A DNA stretch of 64,000 nucleotides from Bacillus yapensis (lineage in GTDB: Bacteria; Bacillota; Bacilli; Bacillales; Cytobacillaceae). The translations under genes and the position numbers were made by a program. Shown in pieces: positions 43,026 through 51,539 of this stretch; positions within the stretch are counted from its first letter, which is position 1, and each line of letters starts with the position of its first letter. The stretch is from the NCBI RefSeq assembly GCF_005280205.1, contig NZ_SUND01000006.1, positions 62,001 through 126,000 on the forward strand, given 5' to 3'. Under the pieces are notes generated by a model that saw nothing but the letters and a program-made list of their open reading frames with translations, had not been told where the DNA came from and searched no databases.

Positions 43026-43490
43026 TTAAAAATAATTTTCCCCGAGCTTTTTAAACACAGGTTTCTCATACTTTCTTTTTCTTGGTTGCGAAGGATTGTT
43101 TTCTTTCATTCCAGTATAAAAACAGAGTAACTTTTTTGCTTCACTCAAAGAAAGATGAGCTCTTGGATTCCGCACATTTTGGTCTAACTTTCCTAAATGG
43201 GGCAAATAATGAAAGTCGCTTTTTGAAGGAGGCAAATGAAAAGAATATTTGCCACATACAACTAAAACATCAGACTGCTGCTGACTATACTTCGGATTAT
43301 TGGAAAAGTGAAGACCCACCTTTTTCGCTTTTCCTTCCTTTAGTAACTTTTGTAAGGCATCATGCTTTAACCTGTATAGAAATTTTGGGTCAGGAGCAGT
43401 CTTGGCATGACGATTTACAATGAAGATAGCTTGAGAGAGGTTTTCAATCGTTGGATTCAAATGAGAGGAAGAATTCCGTTCTCGATTCAA
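43026..43490 (-). CDS. ykyB: YkyB-family protein
   Basis: 154 residues, as in B. subtilis YkyB. Conserved stretches: SQAIFIVNRHAKTAPDP, HFSNNPKYSQQQSDVLVVC and FHLPPSKSDFHYLPHLG. Function unknown; the family is Bacillus-specific. AAAGGAGCT lies upstream of the ATG. It follows the cheV region, as in B. subtilis. Confidence 0.93.
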   Translation of the reverse strand: MNRERNSSSHLNPTIENLSQAIFIVNRHAKTAPDPKFLYRLKHDALQKLLKEGKAKKVGLHFSNNPKYSQQQSDVLVVCGKYSFHLPPSKSDFHYLPHLGKLDQNVRNPRAHLSLSEAKKLLCFYTGMKENNPSQPRKRKYEKPVFKKLGENYF

Positions 43491-43741
43491 AGTGCTAGCT
43501 CCTTTCGAATAATTTCATTATGCATTATTATACTCTTTTTTTTATGAAAATGGAAACTCTTCTGGATAAAATGTTGGAATGTAGAAAATTCTGTGACTAT
43601 TTTCACTCCTTGGCAGAGCGAAGTGAAATATTATGATAAAAAAGCGAATTTGACGTATTATTTTTCAAAAAACTTTCGTCAATTAAATAGGCGATTTTCA
43701 ATTTAATGTTCGTTTCTTCCCGTATAAATAGTAATAGTAAA
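43491..43741. other. AT-rich gap between ykyB and the GGDEF-EAL gene
   Basis: About 250 bases up to the promoter. A small inverted repeat (TGACG...CGTCA near 43652-43681) is the only structure seen. No gene or riboswitch was recognised. Confidence 0.5.
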
Positions 43742-43771
43742 TTGATTCTAGTAAATAAGTAATGGTATAAT
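43742..43771 (+). promoter_or_regulatory. Sigma-A promoter of the PAS-GGDEF-EAL gene
   Basis: TTGATT (43742-43747), an 18-base spacer and TATAAT (43766-43771) preceded by TGG, an extended -10. It lies 106 bases before the start codon. Confidence 0.75.
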
Positions 43772-43877
43772 AATAAAAAACTTATTAGTTTATTCAGATA
43801 ATAAATACATAGAGACAGAGAAAAAAGGGTTTTCAGTGTAGCGTATAAAACCTTTGCAATGGAATGAGGTTGGAAGA

Positions 43878-46001
43878 ATGGATCCTCTCTTAGAGAGAAT
43901 GGGGAAAATTGAGCAAACAAGAAAAGTCAGCAAAACAGTAGAAAGAATTATCTACAATTTAATATTTAATTATGTTAAACATATGGTTTATGTTATGAAA
44001 GTAGAAAAGGGTCCAAAATTTCGCTACCTATTTGTCAATGAAATGGGATTGCTATATGCTGGCTTATCAGAGAATGCCATTGGTAAAACGATGGATGAGG
44101 TTTTGCCCCATGACCGTTATATTGAAATACTAAAAGGATATGAGGACGTATTAAGCACGGGTGAAATTATTACATACTCAGACCATCTTAAGTTTCCGAA
44201 CGGGAAAATGGGATTTGCAGAATCTATCTTAACTCCTGTGAAGAATGAGAAAAACGAAATTAAATATATTGTTGCAGTTACGAGGGATGTTACCGATTTA
44301 ACGGTTGAACGAAATCGCTTAATCAATGCAGAGCAGAAATATCGTTCCATTGTAGATCATAACTTAGATGGTGTTTTTACCGTTTCCTTAGAAGGGAAAA
44401 TACTAGAAGTTAATCCTGCTGGACAAAAGCTGTCAGGCTATACAAAAAAACAAGTGAGCAAACGTTCTTTTTATGATTTATTACCAGAGGAAGATGTTCA
44501 AAAATTTAGGGAACTATTCAATAAAACAACAACATCAGGGTTGGCTCAAGAATCACTGGATTGTCGTGTTATGCATTCAAAGGGGTACTTTTTAACGACG
44601 CAAATAAAAATTGTTCCGATTGTAATCAATTCTGAGATTACAGGTGCATATGTGATGACAAGGGATATTTCCGAGCAAGCTGAAAATGCAGAAACGATCA
44701 AATATATGGCATTTCATGACCATTTAACAGGACTATACAATCGTAGAGCATTATTAAATGATTTAGAGGAAGCGATTAAAAAGAATAAAAAGACTTCTGG
44801 AACGTTTGCTTTGCTATCAATTGACCTTGACCGATTTAAGTACTTAAATGATACGCTAGGTCATCTTGCAGGTGACCAGATTTTAATTCAGGTCGCAGAA
44901 CGTTTAAGTGAATATAGCAATAGAAATGTCAAAGTATATCGGCTAGGTGGAGATGAGTATAGCATTCTATATGTTGGAGATAGAAGAGGGGCCACATATC
45001 TTGCACAAAAGATTCTAAATCTCTTTTCAAAATCCTTCTATTTGAATTATCAAGAGTATTTTATTTCACCAAGTATCGGAATTAGCATGTATCCGAATGA
45101 TGGAAAAAATGCTGAAATGCTCATAAAAAATGCAGATGAAGCACTTTTTAGTGTGAAAGAGAGAGGGAAGGCTCATTTTCAATTCTATCGTACGGAAATG
45201 AACTCTGCTGTCTCCCATATAGTCGAATTAGAGACACATTTGCGGAAGGCGTTGGCTAAAAAAGAGTTTATCTTGTATTATCAGCCACAAGTAGATTTAG
45301 CATCTGGTCAGGTCAATAGCTTTGAGGCTTTATTACGTTGGAATAGCAAAGAACTTGGAATGATCTCTCCAAATGATTTTATTCCACTTGCTGAAGATAC
45401 AGGTCTTATTGTTCCTATTGGTAATTGGGTAATTGACACTGCATGTAAGCAAATTAGTGAGTGGTCCTCATTAGGGGAAAGTGGAATAAAAATTGCTATA
45501 AACATTTCGCCAAAACAATTTTTACAGCCTAAATTGGTAGAAACTATCAAAGAATCAATTGAAAAATATGAGATTGAACCATCCTTACTAGAAATTGAAA
45601 TTACCGAGGGTGCGATGCAGGATACGGCAGAAACATCTCCTATTTTGAAGAGTCTGAAGGAACTTGGTGTAACAATCTCAATCGATGATTTTGGGACTGG
45701 TTACTCTTCCTTAAACTACATCAAGCAGTTTCCAATTGATGTATTAAAAATTGATCAATCGTTTGTTCGAGATGTCATTAGCAATGAAAAAGATGCAGCT
45801 ATTACGACAACGATTATTCACTTAGCCAATAGTCTTGGATTAGAGGTAGTAGCTGAAGGAATTGAAGAAAAGGAACAAGCTGATTTTCTTATGAAAGCAA
45901 ACTGTCACAAGGGACAAGGGTATTTATATTCTAGACCGATCAGTGCGCAGGATGTGGAATTCAATTTGTTTAAGAGCAATAATGCAATTGTCATAAATTA
46001 A
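43878..46001 (+). CDS. PAS-PAS-GGDEF-EAL c-di-GMP turnover enzyme
   Basis: 707 residues. Two PAS domains (about 20-140 and 145-270) precede a GGDEF domain with RLGGDEYSILY (about 354-364; the last signature residue is Tyr instead of Phe) and an EAL domain with FEALLRW (about 481) and IDDFGTGYSSL. Both catalytic signatures look intact, so it may make or degrade c-di-GMP depending on the PAS signal. No membrane segment. The ATG at 43878 has GAGG 8 bases upstream; a TTG 24 bases earlier is possible. It occupies the place of ykuC-ykuD in B. subtilis. Confidence 0.92.
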   Translation: MDPLLERMGKIEQTRKVSKTVERIIYNLIFNYVKHMVYVMKVEKGPKFRYLFVNEMGLLYAGLSENAIGKTMDEVLPHDRYIEILKGYEDVLSTGEIITYSDHLKFPNGKMGFAESILTPVKNEKNEIKYIVAVTRDVTDLTVERNRLINAEQKYRSIVDHNLDGVFTVSLEGKILEVNPAGQKLSGYTKKQVSKRSFYDLLPEEDVQKFRELFNKTTTSGLAQESLDCRVMHSKGYFLTTQIKIVPIVINSEITGAYVMTRDISEQAENAETIKYMAFHDHLTGLYNRRALLNDLEEAIKKNKKTSGTFALLSIDLDRFKYLNDTLGHLAGDQILIQVAERLSEYSNRNVKVYRLGGDEYSILYVGDRRGATYLAQKILNLFSKSFYLNYQEYFISPSIGISMYPNDGKNAEMLIKNADEALFSVKERGKAHFQFYRTEMNSAVSHIVELETHLRKALAKKEFILYYQPQVDLASGQVNSFEALLRWNSKELGMISPNDFIPLAEDTGLIVPIGNWVIDTACKQISEWSSLGESGIKIAINISPKQFLQPKLVETIKESIEKYEIEPSLLEIEITEGAMQDTAETSPILKSLKELGVTISIDDFGTGYSSLNYIKQFPIDVLKIDQSFVRDVISNEKDAAITTTIIHLANSLGLEVVAEGIEEKEQADFLMKANCHKGQGYLYSRPISAQDVEFNLFKSNNAIVIN

Positions 46002-46004
46002 TAC

Positions 46005-46037
46005 AAAAAAATGGCTAAATTTTTAGCCATTTTTTTA
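46005..46037. terminator. Bidirectional terminator
   Basis: AAAAAATGGCT pairs with AGCCATTTTTT around an AT loop. The ykuE stop codon lies at its right edge. Confidence 0.92.
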
Positions 46038-46904
46038 TTCATTCATTAAAGTAAAAACAGTTAACTCAGGAGGAGAAAGAAATCGAAAAGGCAATCTTGT
46101 CGTTCCTAAGCCCCGATTTACATATAAAGTGAGTGGGTTCACATTTCCGATTGTATAGAATCCTTCAAAATACTTTTCGCCATATGGAGGCTTAACGAGC
46201 GCACCAAGAAACGGAATTTGGATTTGACCTCCGTGGCTATGACCACTTAATTGGAGTTGAATTTTAAAGCCTTCTGCGATATCAGCCAAATCAGGTGCAT
46301 GAGACAGAAGAATTTTATAAGACTCTTCGGGAACATTTGCTGTAGCAGCAGATATATCAGGGGTACCAAGCATGGCATCATCAATCCCTAAAAGATAGAT
46401 GGCTTCTCCTGTTTCTTTCGAGATTTTAGTAGATTCATTTAAAAGAAGTTGAAAACCGGACTTTTCAATCATATTTCGATAAATATCAGTACCATAACCA
46501 CCATGGTCATGATTTCCATATACAGCATATTTTCCAAAAGGAGCTTGTAGTCTTTGTAAAATCGCTACGGCTTTGTCTGGTTCCGTATACTTATTTGGTT
46601 CATCAAGTAAATCTCCAGTGAAAAACAAGATATCAGGCTTAATTTCATTTATTTGGTCTACTAATTTGTCTAGTTGCTCTAATGTATATTGAAAACCTAA
46701 GTGAGTGTCACTAAATTGAACAATTTTAAAATTATGGAAGCTCGCGGGAATATCATTATGTAGGATTTGAAGTTTATTGATTTTTAATAGCTTTGGTTCA
46801 ATTCTCCCTGCATATGTATATCCTCCAGCAGCAAAGCAAATAGTTGCAAAAAATGATCCTAGAAGTCGTTTTAAAAAGGATCTTCGAGTTACCTTTTTCG
46901 GCAT
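46035..46904 (-). CDS. ykuE: Tat-exported metallophosphoesterase YkuE
   Basis: 289 residues. The N terminus has the twin-arginine signal TRRSFLKR followed by a hydrophobic segment. The calcineurin-like phosphoesterase motifs are all present: FSDTHLG, TGDLLD, YGNHDHGG, LLSHAPD and LSGHSHGGQIQ. In B. subtilis YkuE is a Tat substrate bound to the cell wall. The start is the ATG at 46904; an ATG 42 bases upstream has no ribosome site and would put extra residues before the signal peptide. Confidence 0.92.
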   Translation of the reverse strand: MPKKVTRRSFLKRLLGSFFATICFAAGGYTYAGRIEPKLLKINKLQILHNDIPASFHNFKIVQFSDTHLGFQYTLEQLDKLVDQINEIKPDILFFTGDLLDEPNKYTEPDKAVAILQRLQAPFGKYAVYGNHDHGGYGTDIYRNMIEKSGFQLLLNESTKISKETGEAIYLLGIDDAMLGTPDISAATANVPEESYKILLSHAPDLADIAEGFKIQLQLSGHSHGGQIQIPFLGALVKPPYGEKYFEGFYTIGNVNPLTLYVNRGLGTTRLPFRFLSPPELTVFTLMNE

Positions 46905-46944
46905 TTTTTCTACCAACCTAACATTCAGATTCTGATAAACTTGC

Positions 46945-47026
46945 ATGTTGATTGCGCTAAAGGGAGCTAGCCGACCAAGGAGACCTCGTAACTATTCAGC
47001 ATCCTAAAAGTAACTCCAATCAACAT
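46945..47026. other. Possible structured RNA element with a 10-bp closing stem
   Basis: ATGTTGATTG (46945-46954) and CAATCAACAT (47017-47026) pair perfectly and enclose about 62 bases richer in GC than the flanks, including AAAGGGAGCTAGCCGACC and AAGGAGACCTCG. The layout resembles a riboswitch-like closing stem but matches no class I know. It could belong to the ykuE leader (minus) or to the ykuI side (plus). The following 47027-47345 stretch is AT-rich and holds no gene. Confidence 0.35.
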
Positions 47027-47352
47027 TATAGGACTTGTACATTATTTTTATGACGTTAAAAACAACCGTCACTTATATAGGATTTTGTCTTATTTCTTAT
47101 GTTAACAAACAATTTCGTGAAAAAGAAGGGTGTTTTCTCTTATAATCCGCTTTCAATTTATACGAAAATTCATGCATTTATGCTAAAATTAATCTGAACT
47201 TCACTTCATCTTTTTGTGAGATAAGTGTGGAGAAGCTTCAACGAATTCTGCAACGCGCGGCTTTTTATTTTCGGAGTTAGCCTCAATATTTAAATCCTTC
47301 TCTAATTATCCGTTTTTGTTAACAGCTCGTACGAAACAGCCATCTAATTACG

Positions 47353-47361
47353 TGGTATAAT
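47353..47361 (+). promoter_or_regulatory. Extended -10 promoter of ykuI
   Basis: TGG directly precedes a perfect TATAAT, 25 bases before the ykuI start; no good -35 box was found. Confidence 0.6.
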
Positions 47362-47385
47362 CTTTTATCATAAGGAGGGATGCAG

Positions 47386-48597
47386 ATGGATGCATTGGAT
47401 ATCTTAACAGACCTAGATAATGTTGTGCCTTTCTTTCAACCGATATTCAGTGCCGATGAACATCGTGTAGTTGGCTATGAAGTTTTAGGTAGATACAAAA
47501 AAGATGACAGCTACATTAGTTTAGGCCCATATTTTCTAGATGAAACTATCCCTGAAGAATATCGCCTCGATTTAGATAATACTGTTTTAAAGAAAGCACT
47601 CGAGCAAGCTTCTTCACTTGATGAGGATGTGATGTTATTCATTAATCGAGATGCAGACCTCTTACTGTATGATGACGAATCGTTACTTGAGATTCTTTTA
47701 GGTTATGATAAGCAAGGCGTGAGTGTTGATCGAATTGTTATTGAAATTTCTTTAAATAAGAGCCAGGAAGATATTGAGCGTCTTGGTCATTTAATTACAT
47801 ATTACAAAACATACGGAATTAAAATCGCCTTTGATAAGCTAGGGGACAATAGCCATCAAATCGATCTGATCGGGCTAATTTCCCCTAATATTTTGAAAGT
47901 GGACCTTCAGGCACTTCGTTCCATTAATTTGGCGCCAAGCTTTCAGGATATTATTTATTCTTACTCACTTTTAGCGAGAAAAATTGGGGCAACTTTACTG
48001 TTTGAAAATATTGAAATGGTATATCAGCTGCAATATGCATGGAAAAATGGAGGTAGGTACTATCAAGGTTATTACTTGCAAAAACCTGATGCTCGATTTG
48101 TTGATCGCAATGTTCTGAAGGAAAAGCTGAAAAAAGAATGTCAAATGTTTATCAATAGCGAAAAGAAAAAGCTTGAAGCTCAATTCGAGCAAACGGAAGG
48201 TTTTCAGACAAAAGTAACAGAGCTTCTCCAAAAACATCGGAAAATAGAAAAATATGAGGAATTGCTGAAGGTTCTTGCAAAGGAAATGGAGCAATTCGCT
48301 TTTCGAATGTATATTTGTGATGAAGATGGTTTTCAGCTTTCTCCAAACATTTTCAAAGATCAATCTGGATGGCTCATTCAAGAAGGATATTTACACAAAA
48401 ATTGGAGCTGGCGACCGTATTTCCTTGAAAATATTCTGAAGATGCGTAAAGAAAGAAAAGGGATCTTATCTGATTTATATAGTGATATTGAAACAGGAGA
48501 AAGCATTCGGACTTTTTCCTATCCATTAAAGGATAAACAATTTCTATTCATTGATATTTCTTATGATTTCATCTCAGATCATCATGAATTACTTTAA
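47386..48597 (+). CDS. ykuI: EAL-domain protein YkuI
   Basis: 403 residues (B. subtilis YkuI 407). The EAL domain (about 1-245) starts with VPFFQPIFS and has VGYEVLGRY in place of the EAL triplet; the C-terminal YkuI_C PAS-like domain (about 255-403) follows a coiled coil. In B. subtilis YkuI binds c-di-GMP but hydrolyses it poorly or not at all. I chose the second Met because AAGGAGGG abuts the first ATG and leaves 6 bases to the second. Confidence 0.93.
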   Translation: MDALDILTDLDNVVPFFQPIFSADEHRVVGYEVLGRYKKDDSYISLGPYFLDETIPEEYRLDLDNTVLKKALEQASSLDEDVMLFINRDADLLLYDDESLLEILLGYDKQGVSVDRIVIEISLNKSQEDIERLGHLITYYKTYGIKIAFDKLGDNSHQIDLIGLISPNILKVDLQALRSINLAPSFQDIIYSYSLLARKIGATLLFENIEMVYQLQYAWKNGGRYYQGYYLQKPDARFVDRNVLKEKLKKECQMFINSEKKKLEAQFEQTEGFQTKVTELLQKHRKIEKYEELLKVLAKEMEQFAFRMYICDEDGFQLSPNIFKDQSGWLIQEGYLHKNWSWRPYFLENILKMRKERKGILSDLYSDIETGESIRTFSYPLKDKQFLFIDISYDFISDHHELL

Positions 48598-48678
48598 ATT
48601 GGTAACCGTGTGAGCGTATAGTGAGCCCCAATCCAAGGAAACGTAACATTAATACAATTCCTTAAGGGTGAGATGTAC

Positions 48679-48912
48679 ATGAGCACATACATGCTTGTAT
48701 TAGCAATATTTGTTGTTGTAGTGATCATATTTGCATTGGGGTATACTGCCGCTGTAGCAAAAAGTCAAAGACGATTAAAAGGTGAACTCGATACAGCAAT
48801 TCCTGGACGTGTACAAGAAGGGATTTTTCAAAAGAATCCTGTTTTCTTGACCTATTTGTTATTCTTTGTTTTGGTACTTCTAATCATCTTAATTGCAGTA
48901 TTAAATTGGTAA
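48679..48912 (+). CDS. Small two-helix membrane protein
   Basis: 77 residues with membrane helices at about 4-24 and 54-76 and a short basic loop (KSQRRLKGELDTAIPGRVQEG) between. Unknown function. AAGGGTGAG lies 6 bases upstream of the chosen ATG; an ATG two codons earlier is too close to it. It lies between ykuI and a terminator and may be co-transcribed with ykuI. Confidence 0.72.
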   Translation: MSTYMLVLAIFVVVVIIFALGYTAAVAKSQRRLKGELDTAIPGRVQEGIFQKNPVFLTYLLFFVLVLLIILIAVLNW

Positions 48913-48938
48913 GGGCCTCATTTTTGAGGCCCTTTTTC
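48913..48938. terminator. Bidirectional terminator
   Basis: GGGCCTCA pairs with TGAGGCCC around TTTT, followed by TTTTT. Confidence 0.93.
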
Positions 48939-49176
48939 ATCCTTCAATTTGGAGGATTTCCTTCAGCTTTTCGATATCAAAGCCAGTAACGACATTTTCG
49001 TTATTTATTACAAAGGTCGGTGTTGAAAACGAGTTGTATTTTTTGATGAGCTCATTTCGTGCATGGCTATCCTTTTTGATATCCTTTAGCTCATAGTCGA
49101 ATCCGTATTCTTTTAAAAAGAGCTTTGCAATTTCACAAGGGGGACAATCTGGTTGCGTGTACATCGTAATCGTAGT
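48937..49176 (-). CDS. Glutaredoxin-like thiol protein
   Basis: 79 residues, the size of NrdH/YruB-type glutaredoxins. The active site is YTQPDCPPCEIAK, and the cis-proline lies in FSTPTFVINN. It probably reduces protein disulfides; partner unknown. The start is TTG at 49176, with GGAGG 8 bases upstream. It lies 35 bases downstream of the metallo-hydrolase gene on the same strand, so the two may form an operon. Confidence 0.85.
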   Translation of the reverse strand, partial: TTITMYTQPDCPPCEIAKLFLKEYGFDYELKDIKKDSHARNELIKKYNSFSTPTFVINNENVVTGFDIEKLKEILQIEG

Positions 49177-49211
49177 CAAAATTCTTTCCTCCAAAATCAA
49201 TCTTTCTCTTA

Positions 49212-50168
49212 TTATAAATGATTTTGTTTATGAAGATAATCAATAAGTCCCATTGAACAGACTTCCATGTCCAATGTAAGGAGTTTATGTACTTCATGAG
49301 AGCGGGGAACACCCCGTTCTTCGAGATGTGATGTTACTTTTTGTATTAATTCTTCAGCAGTAATCCTCGCTTGTTCTTCGGGCGTTGTTCCTTCCGAATA
49401 GCCTTTCTTTCCAGCCTCTATAAATTTATCTAACCAAAAAGTCACCTGCTTATATACCTCATCTGGATTTTTTGACAAGCCATAATGACCAAAAAAGATT
49501 CCATTTAAATTCAGGTTTTTACATAATTCAATTGCTGCAAGCATTTTACTTGGATCAAACTGATTTGGAGAGGTACTGGGCAAATAAAATTCAACTCCTT
49601 CTTCAATCAAAGTTGAATAACGGATTCCAACAGTATCGCCGGTAAACATTCCATTCGCCTTTGGATGATAAATACTAAAGTGATGATTGGCATGTCCAGG
49701 AGTGTCATAGAAGGTTAGGGTGCAGTCTTCACTAATCGTAAGTGTCTCCAGATTATGTTTTTCAATGAGGCAATTTTCAGGAATTGGGATAATTGGGTCG
49801 AAGAGAGTATCAAATTTGTCTCCGTACACTGCACGAGCACCGGCAATTAATCTAGAAGGGTCAGCTAAATGTCTTTTCCCCTTAGGGTGCACAATTACTT
49901 TTGCTTCTGGGCAGTCTTGTAATAACAAACCTGCGCCTCCGGCATGGTCTAAGTGAATATGCGTGACAATGATATATTTAATATCTTTAGGTGCATAGCC
50001 CAATTCATGGAGGCCATCAATAATATAGGGAACGGAAGGACTCGCACTTGTTTCAATGATTGTTAATTCGCTTTCAGTTAACACATATGTACCTGTTCGC
50101 TCATGCAAATTTAGATCAAATCCATCGATTAAGTAAATATTATCCGCAAGCTTCTCAACTTTTTTCAA
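49212..50168 (-). CDS. MBL-fold metallo-hydrolase
   Basis: 318 residues. The zinc motif is THIHLDHAGG (H70, H72, D74, H75), with DTPGHANHHFS (about 160) and TGDTVGIRY (about 180) supplying further ligands. This group resembles glyoxalase II/lactonase-like hydrolases; the substrate is unknown. The start is TTG with AAGGGGG 8 bases upstream. The glutaredoxin-like gene downstream hints at a thiol-linked role, which is only an inference. Confidence 0.88.
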   Translation of the reverse strand: MKKVEKLADNIYLIDGFDLNLHERTGTYVLTESELTIIETSASPSVPYIIDGLHELGYAPKDIKYIIVTHIHLDHAGGAGLLLQDCPEAKVIVHPKGKRHLADPSRLIAGARAVYGDKFDTLFDPIIPIPENCLIEKHNLETLTISEDCTLTFYDTPGHANHHFSIYHPKANGMFTGDTVGIRYSTLIEEGVEFYLPSTSPNQFDPSKMLAAIELCKNLNLNGIFFGHYGLSKNPDEVYKQVTFWLDKFIEAGKKGYSEGTTPEEQARITAEELIQKVTSHLEERGVPRSHEVHKLLTLDMEVCSMGLIDYLHKQNHL

Positions 50169-50360
50169 AAAAAATCCCCCTTTTTACAGCTTTTTCATGT
50201 ACAAACATCTTTCATTATTTTATTCTGTTAATACTGGCATGTAAAGGGAACAGAAAGAATTTTCTGAAATTAATCCATATGGATAATAACATGTCAAAAG
50301 AGAAACCTAATTGTAAAGCGTTAAGCATACACTGGTTTTGTTTTTGAAAGGAGAGGGAAT

Positions 50361-50597
50361 ATGTCACAGCTTCAAGGAATCATCACACGTTTAAAAAGTC
50401 TTCAGGAGCAGGGAAGCAGTGGAGAATCTGCACAACGTTTTTTTGAGGTGAATGGAGAACGAAAGTGTCAGGTTACATACCATCCGAAAACTGAAACTTT
50501 TGAGTTAGAGGTTTATTACGAAAAGGAAAAGCCAAAACGTTATCAATTTGATAATATCGATATGATCACAATCGAAATCTTTGACCTAATTCAGTAA
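50361..50597 (+). CDS. ykuJ: YkuJ-family protein
   Basis: 78 residues (B. subtilis YkuJ 79). Conserved start MSQLQGIITRLKSLQEQ and end YQFDNIDMITIEIFDL. A small alpha/beta protein of unknown function, structurally known from B. subtilis. AAGGAGAGGG precedes the ATG. The adjacent B. subtilis gene ykuK is missing here; a 40-bp tandem repeat follows instead. Confidence 0.93.
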   Translation: MSQLQGIITRLKSLQEQGSSGESAQRFFEVNGERKCQVTYHPKTETFELEVYYEKEKPKRYQFDNIDMITIEIFDLIQ

Positions 50598-50601
50598 TGT
50601 T

Positions 50602-50745
50602 TTTTCCCGTAGCGTAGCGTAGGGAAAATAACATACCTTGATCTTTTCGCGACGTAGCGAAGGGAAAATAACATACCTTGATCTTTTTGCAACGTAGCGT
50701 AGGGAAAATATCTTTCCTTGATCTTTTTGCAAAGCGAAAATATCA
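50602..50745. repeat. 40-bp tandem repeat, about 3.3 copies
   Basis: Units at 50614-50653, 50654-50693 and 50694-50733, then a partial copy. Each begins GTAGCGWAGGGAAAATA and ends TTGATCTTTTYGCRAM. The left edge TTTTCCC-GTAGCGTAGCGTA-GGGAAAA also makes a hairpin just after ykuJ and may act as its terminator. It is not coding and has no spacers. Confidence 0.88.
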
Positions 50746-50802
50746 ATTCTTAAAAAAGCGGAATGAAATAACTGATTATAACAAGAAGTTAGGGTGATGT
50801 AT

Positions 50803-50946
50803 TTGTTGCCAACTGTGAAATGTCCGAAGTGTCACTTTGAGGTAGAAATGGATCATGTGTTAACAGCTCAATCTAACCAAAATGTTATATATAAATGCCC
50901 AGAGTGTCATTATGAAGTCAGGAATATTCAAACAAGCAAAGGATAG
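50803..50946 (+). CDS. Small zinc-ribbon protein, YkzF-like
   Basis: 47 residues with two CxxC pairs, VKCPKCHFEVE and YKCPECHYEV, a zinc ribbon. The start is TTG at 50803, with AGGGTG six bases upstream; an overlapping in-frame ATG six bases earlier is less likely. It takes the place of ykzF between ykuJ and ykuL in B. subtilis; I cannot confirm that it is the same family. Confidence 0.7.
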   Translation: MLPTVKCPKCHFEVEMDHVLTAQSNQNVIYKCPECHYEVRNIQTSKG

Positions 50947-51039
50947 TTGGAAATTTTTTAGGTGTTTATACAAGGTGTCAAACACGAAACTGTGATAGAA
51001 TAAAATAGGAATGAAAACAATGATGGGGAGTTTTCGACT

Positions 51040-51471
51040 ATGGTAAGTCTACACAGTGAAGAATTTTTGGAGATTAACATTCAAGAATTAATGATTCCTT
51101 CCGAACGTGTTGCTCATGTTCAAGTGAAGAACAGCCTAGAGCATGCTCTCTTAGTACTGACCAAAAGTGGTTATTCAGCTATCCCAGTGCTTGATCCGCA
51201 ATTTAAGCTACACGGATTGATTAGTACCCCATTGATTATGGATGCAATCCTTGGTTTGGAAAGAATTGAATTTGAGAAATTGGAAACACAGTGCGTCGAG
51301 GAAATCATGAATCAGGAAATCCCAAGAATTCAGATTGATTCATCGCTTAAAACATGTCTTAGCTTGTTAATCGATCATCCTTTCCTTTGTGTGGAAGACA
51401 CAGAAGGACTTTTTGAAGGAATATTAACAAGAAGAGCCGTGTTAATTCAGCTCAACGAGAAGAATGCGTAA
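51040..51471 (+). CDS. darB: CBS-domain c-di-AMP receptor DarB/CbpB
   Basis: 143 residues (B. subtilis YkuL 147) made of two CBS motifs: VKNSLEHALLVLTKSGYSAIP and IQIDSSLKTCLSLLIDHPFLC. In B. subtilis this protein binds c-di-AMP and, when free of it, stimulates Rel and pyruvate carboxylase. GGGGAG lies upstream of the ATG. The window also holds ktrC and ktrD, other c-di-AMP-linked potassium genes. Confidence 0.92.
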   Translation: MVSLHSEEFLEINIQELMIPSERVAHVQVKNSLEHALLVLTKSGYSAIPVLDPQFKLHGLISTPLIMDAILGLERIEFEKLETQCVEEIMNQEIPRIQIDSSLKTCLSLLIDHPFLCVEDTEGLFEGILTRRAVLIQLNEKNA

Positions 51472-51492
51472 TAATACAGATAATCAGTCATA

Positions 51493-51524
51493 AGCCTCCT
51501 AAATTTAGGGGGCTGAATTTTTGT
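51493..51524 (+). terminator. Terminator of darB
   Basis: AGCCTCCTAAA pairs with TTTAGGGGGCT, followed by GAATTTTTG. Confidence 0.85.
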
Positions 51525-51539
51525 TAGTAGAGGTGTGAA

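Noticed and set aside
47220-47275. Terminator or riboswitch around the AAGCTTC...GCGCGGCTTTTT stretch
   Set aside because: The possible stem is only four base pairs; not enough to call.
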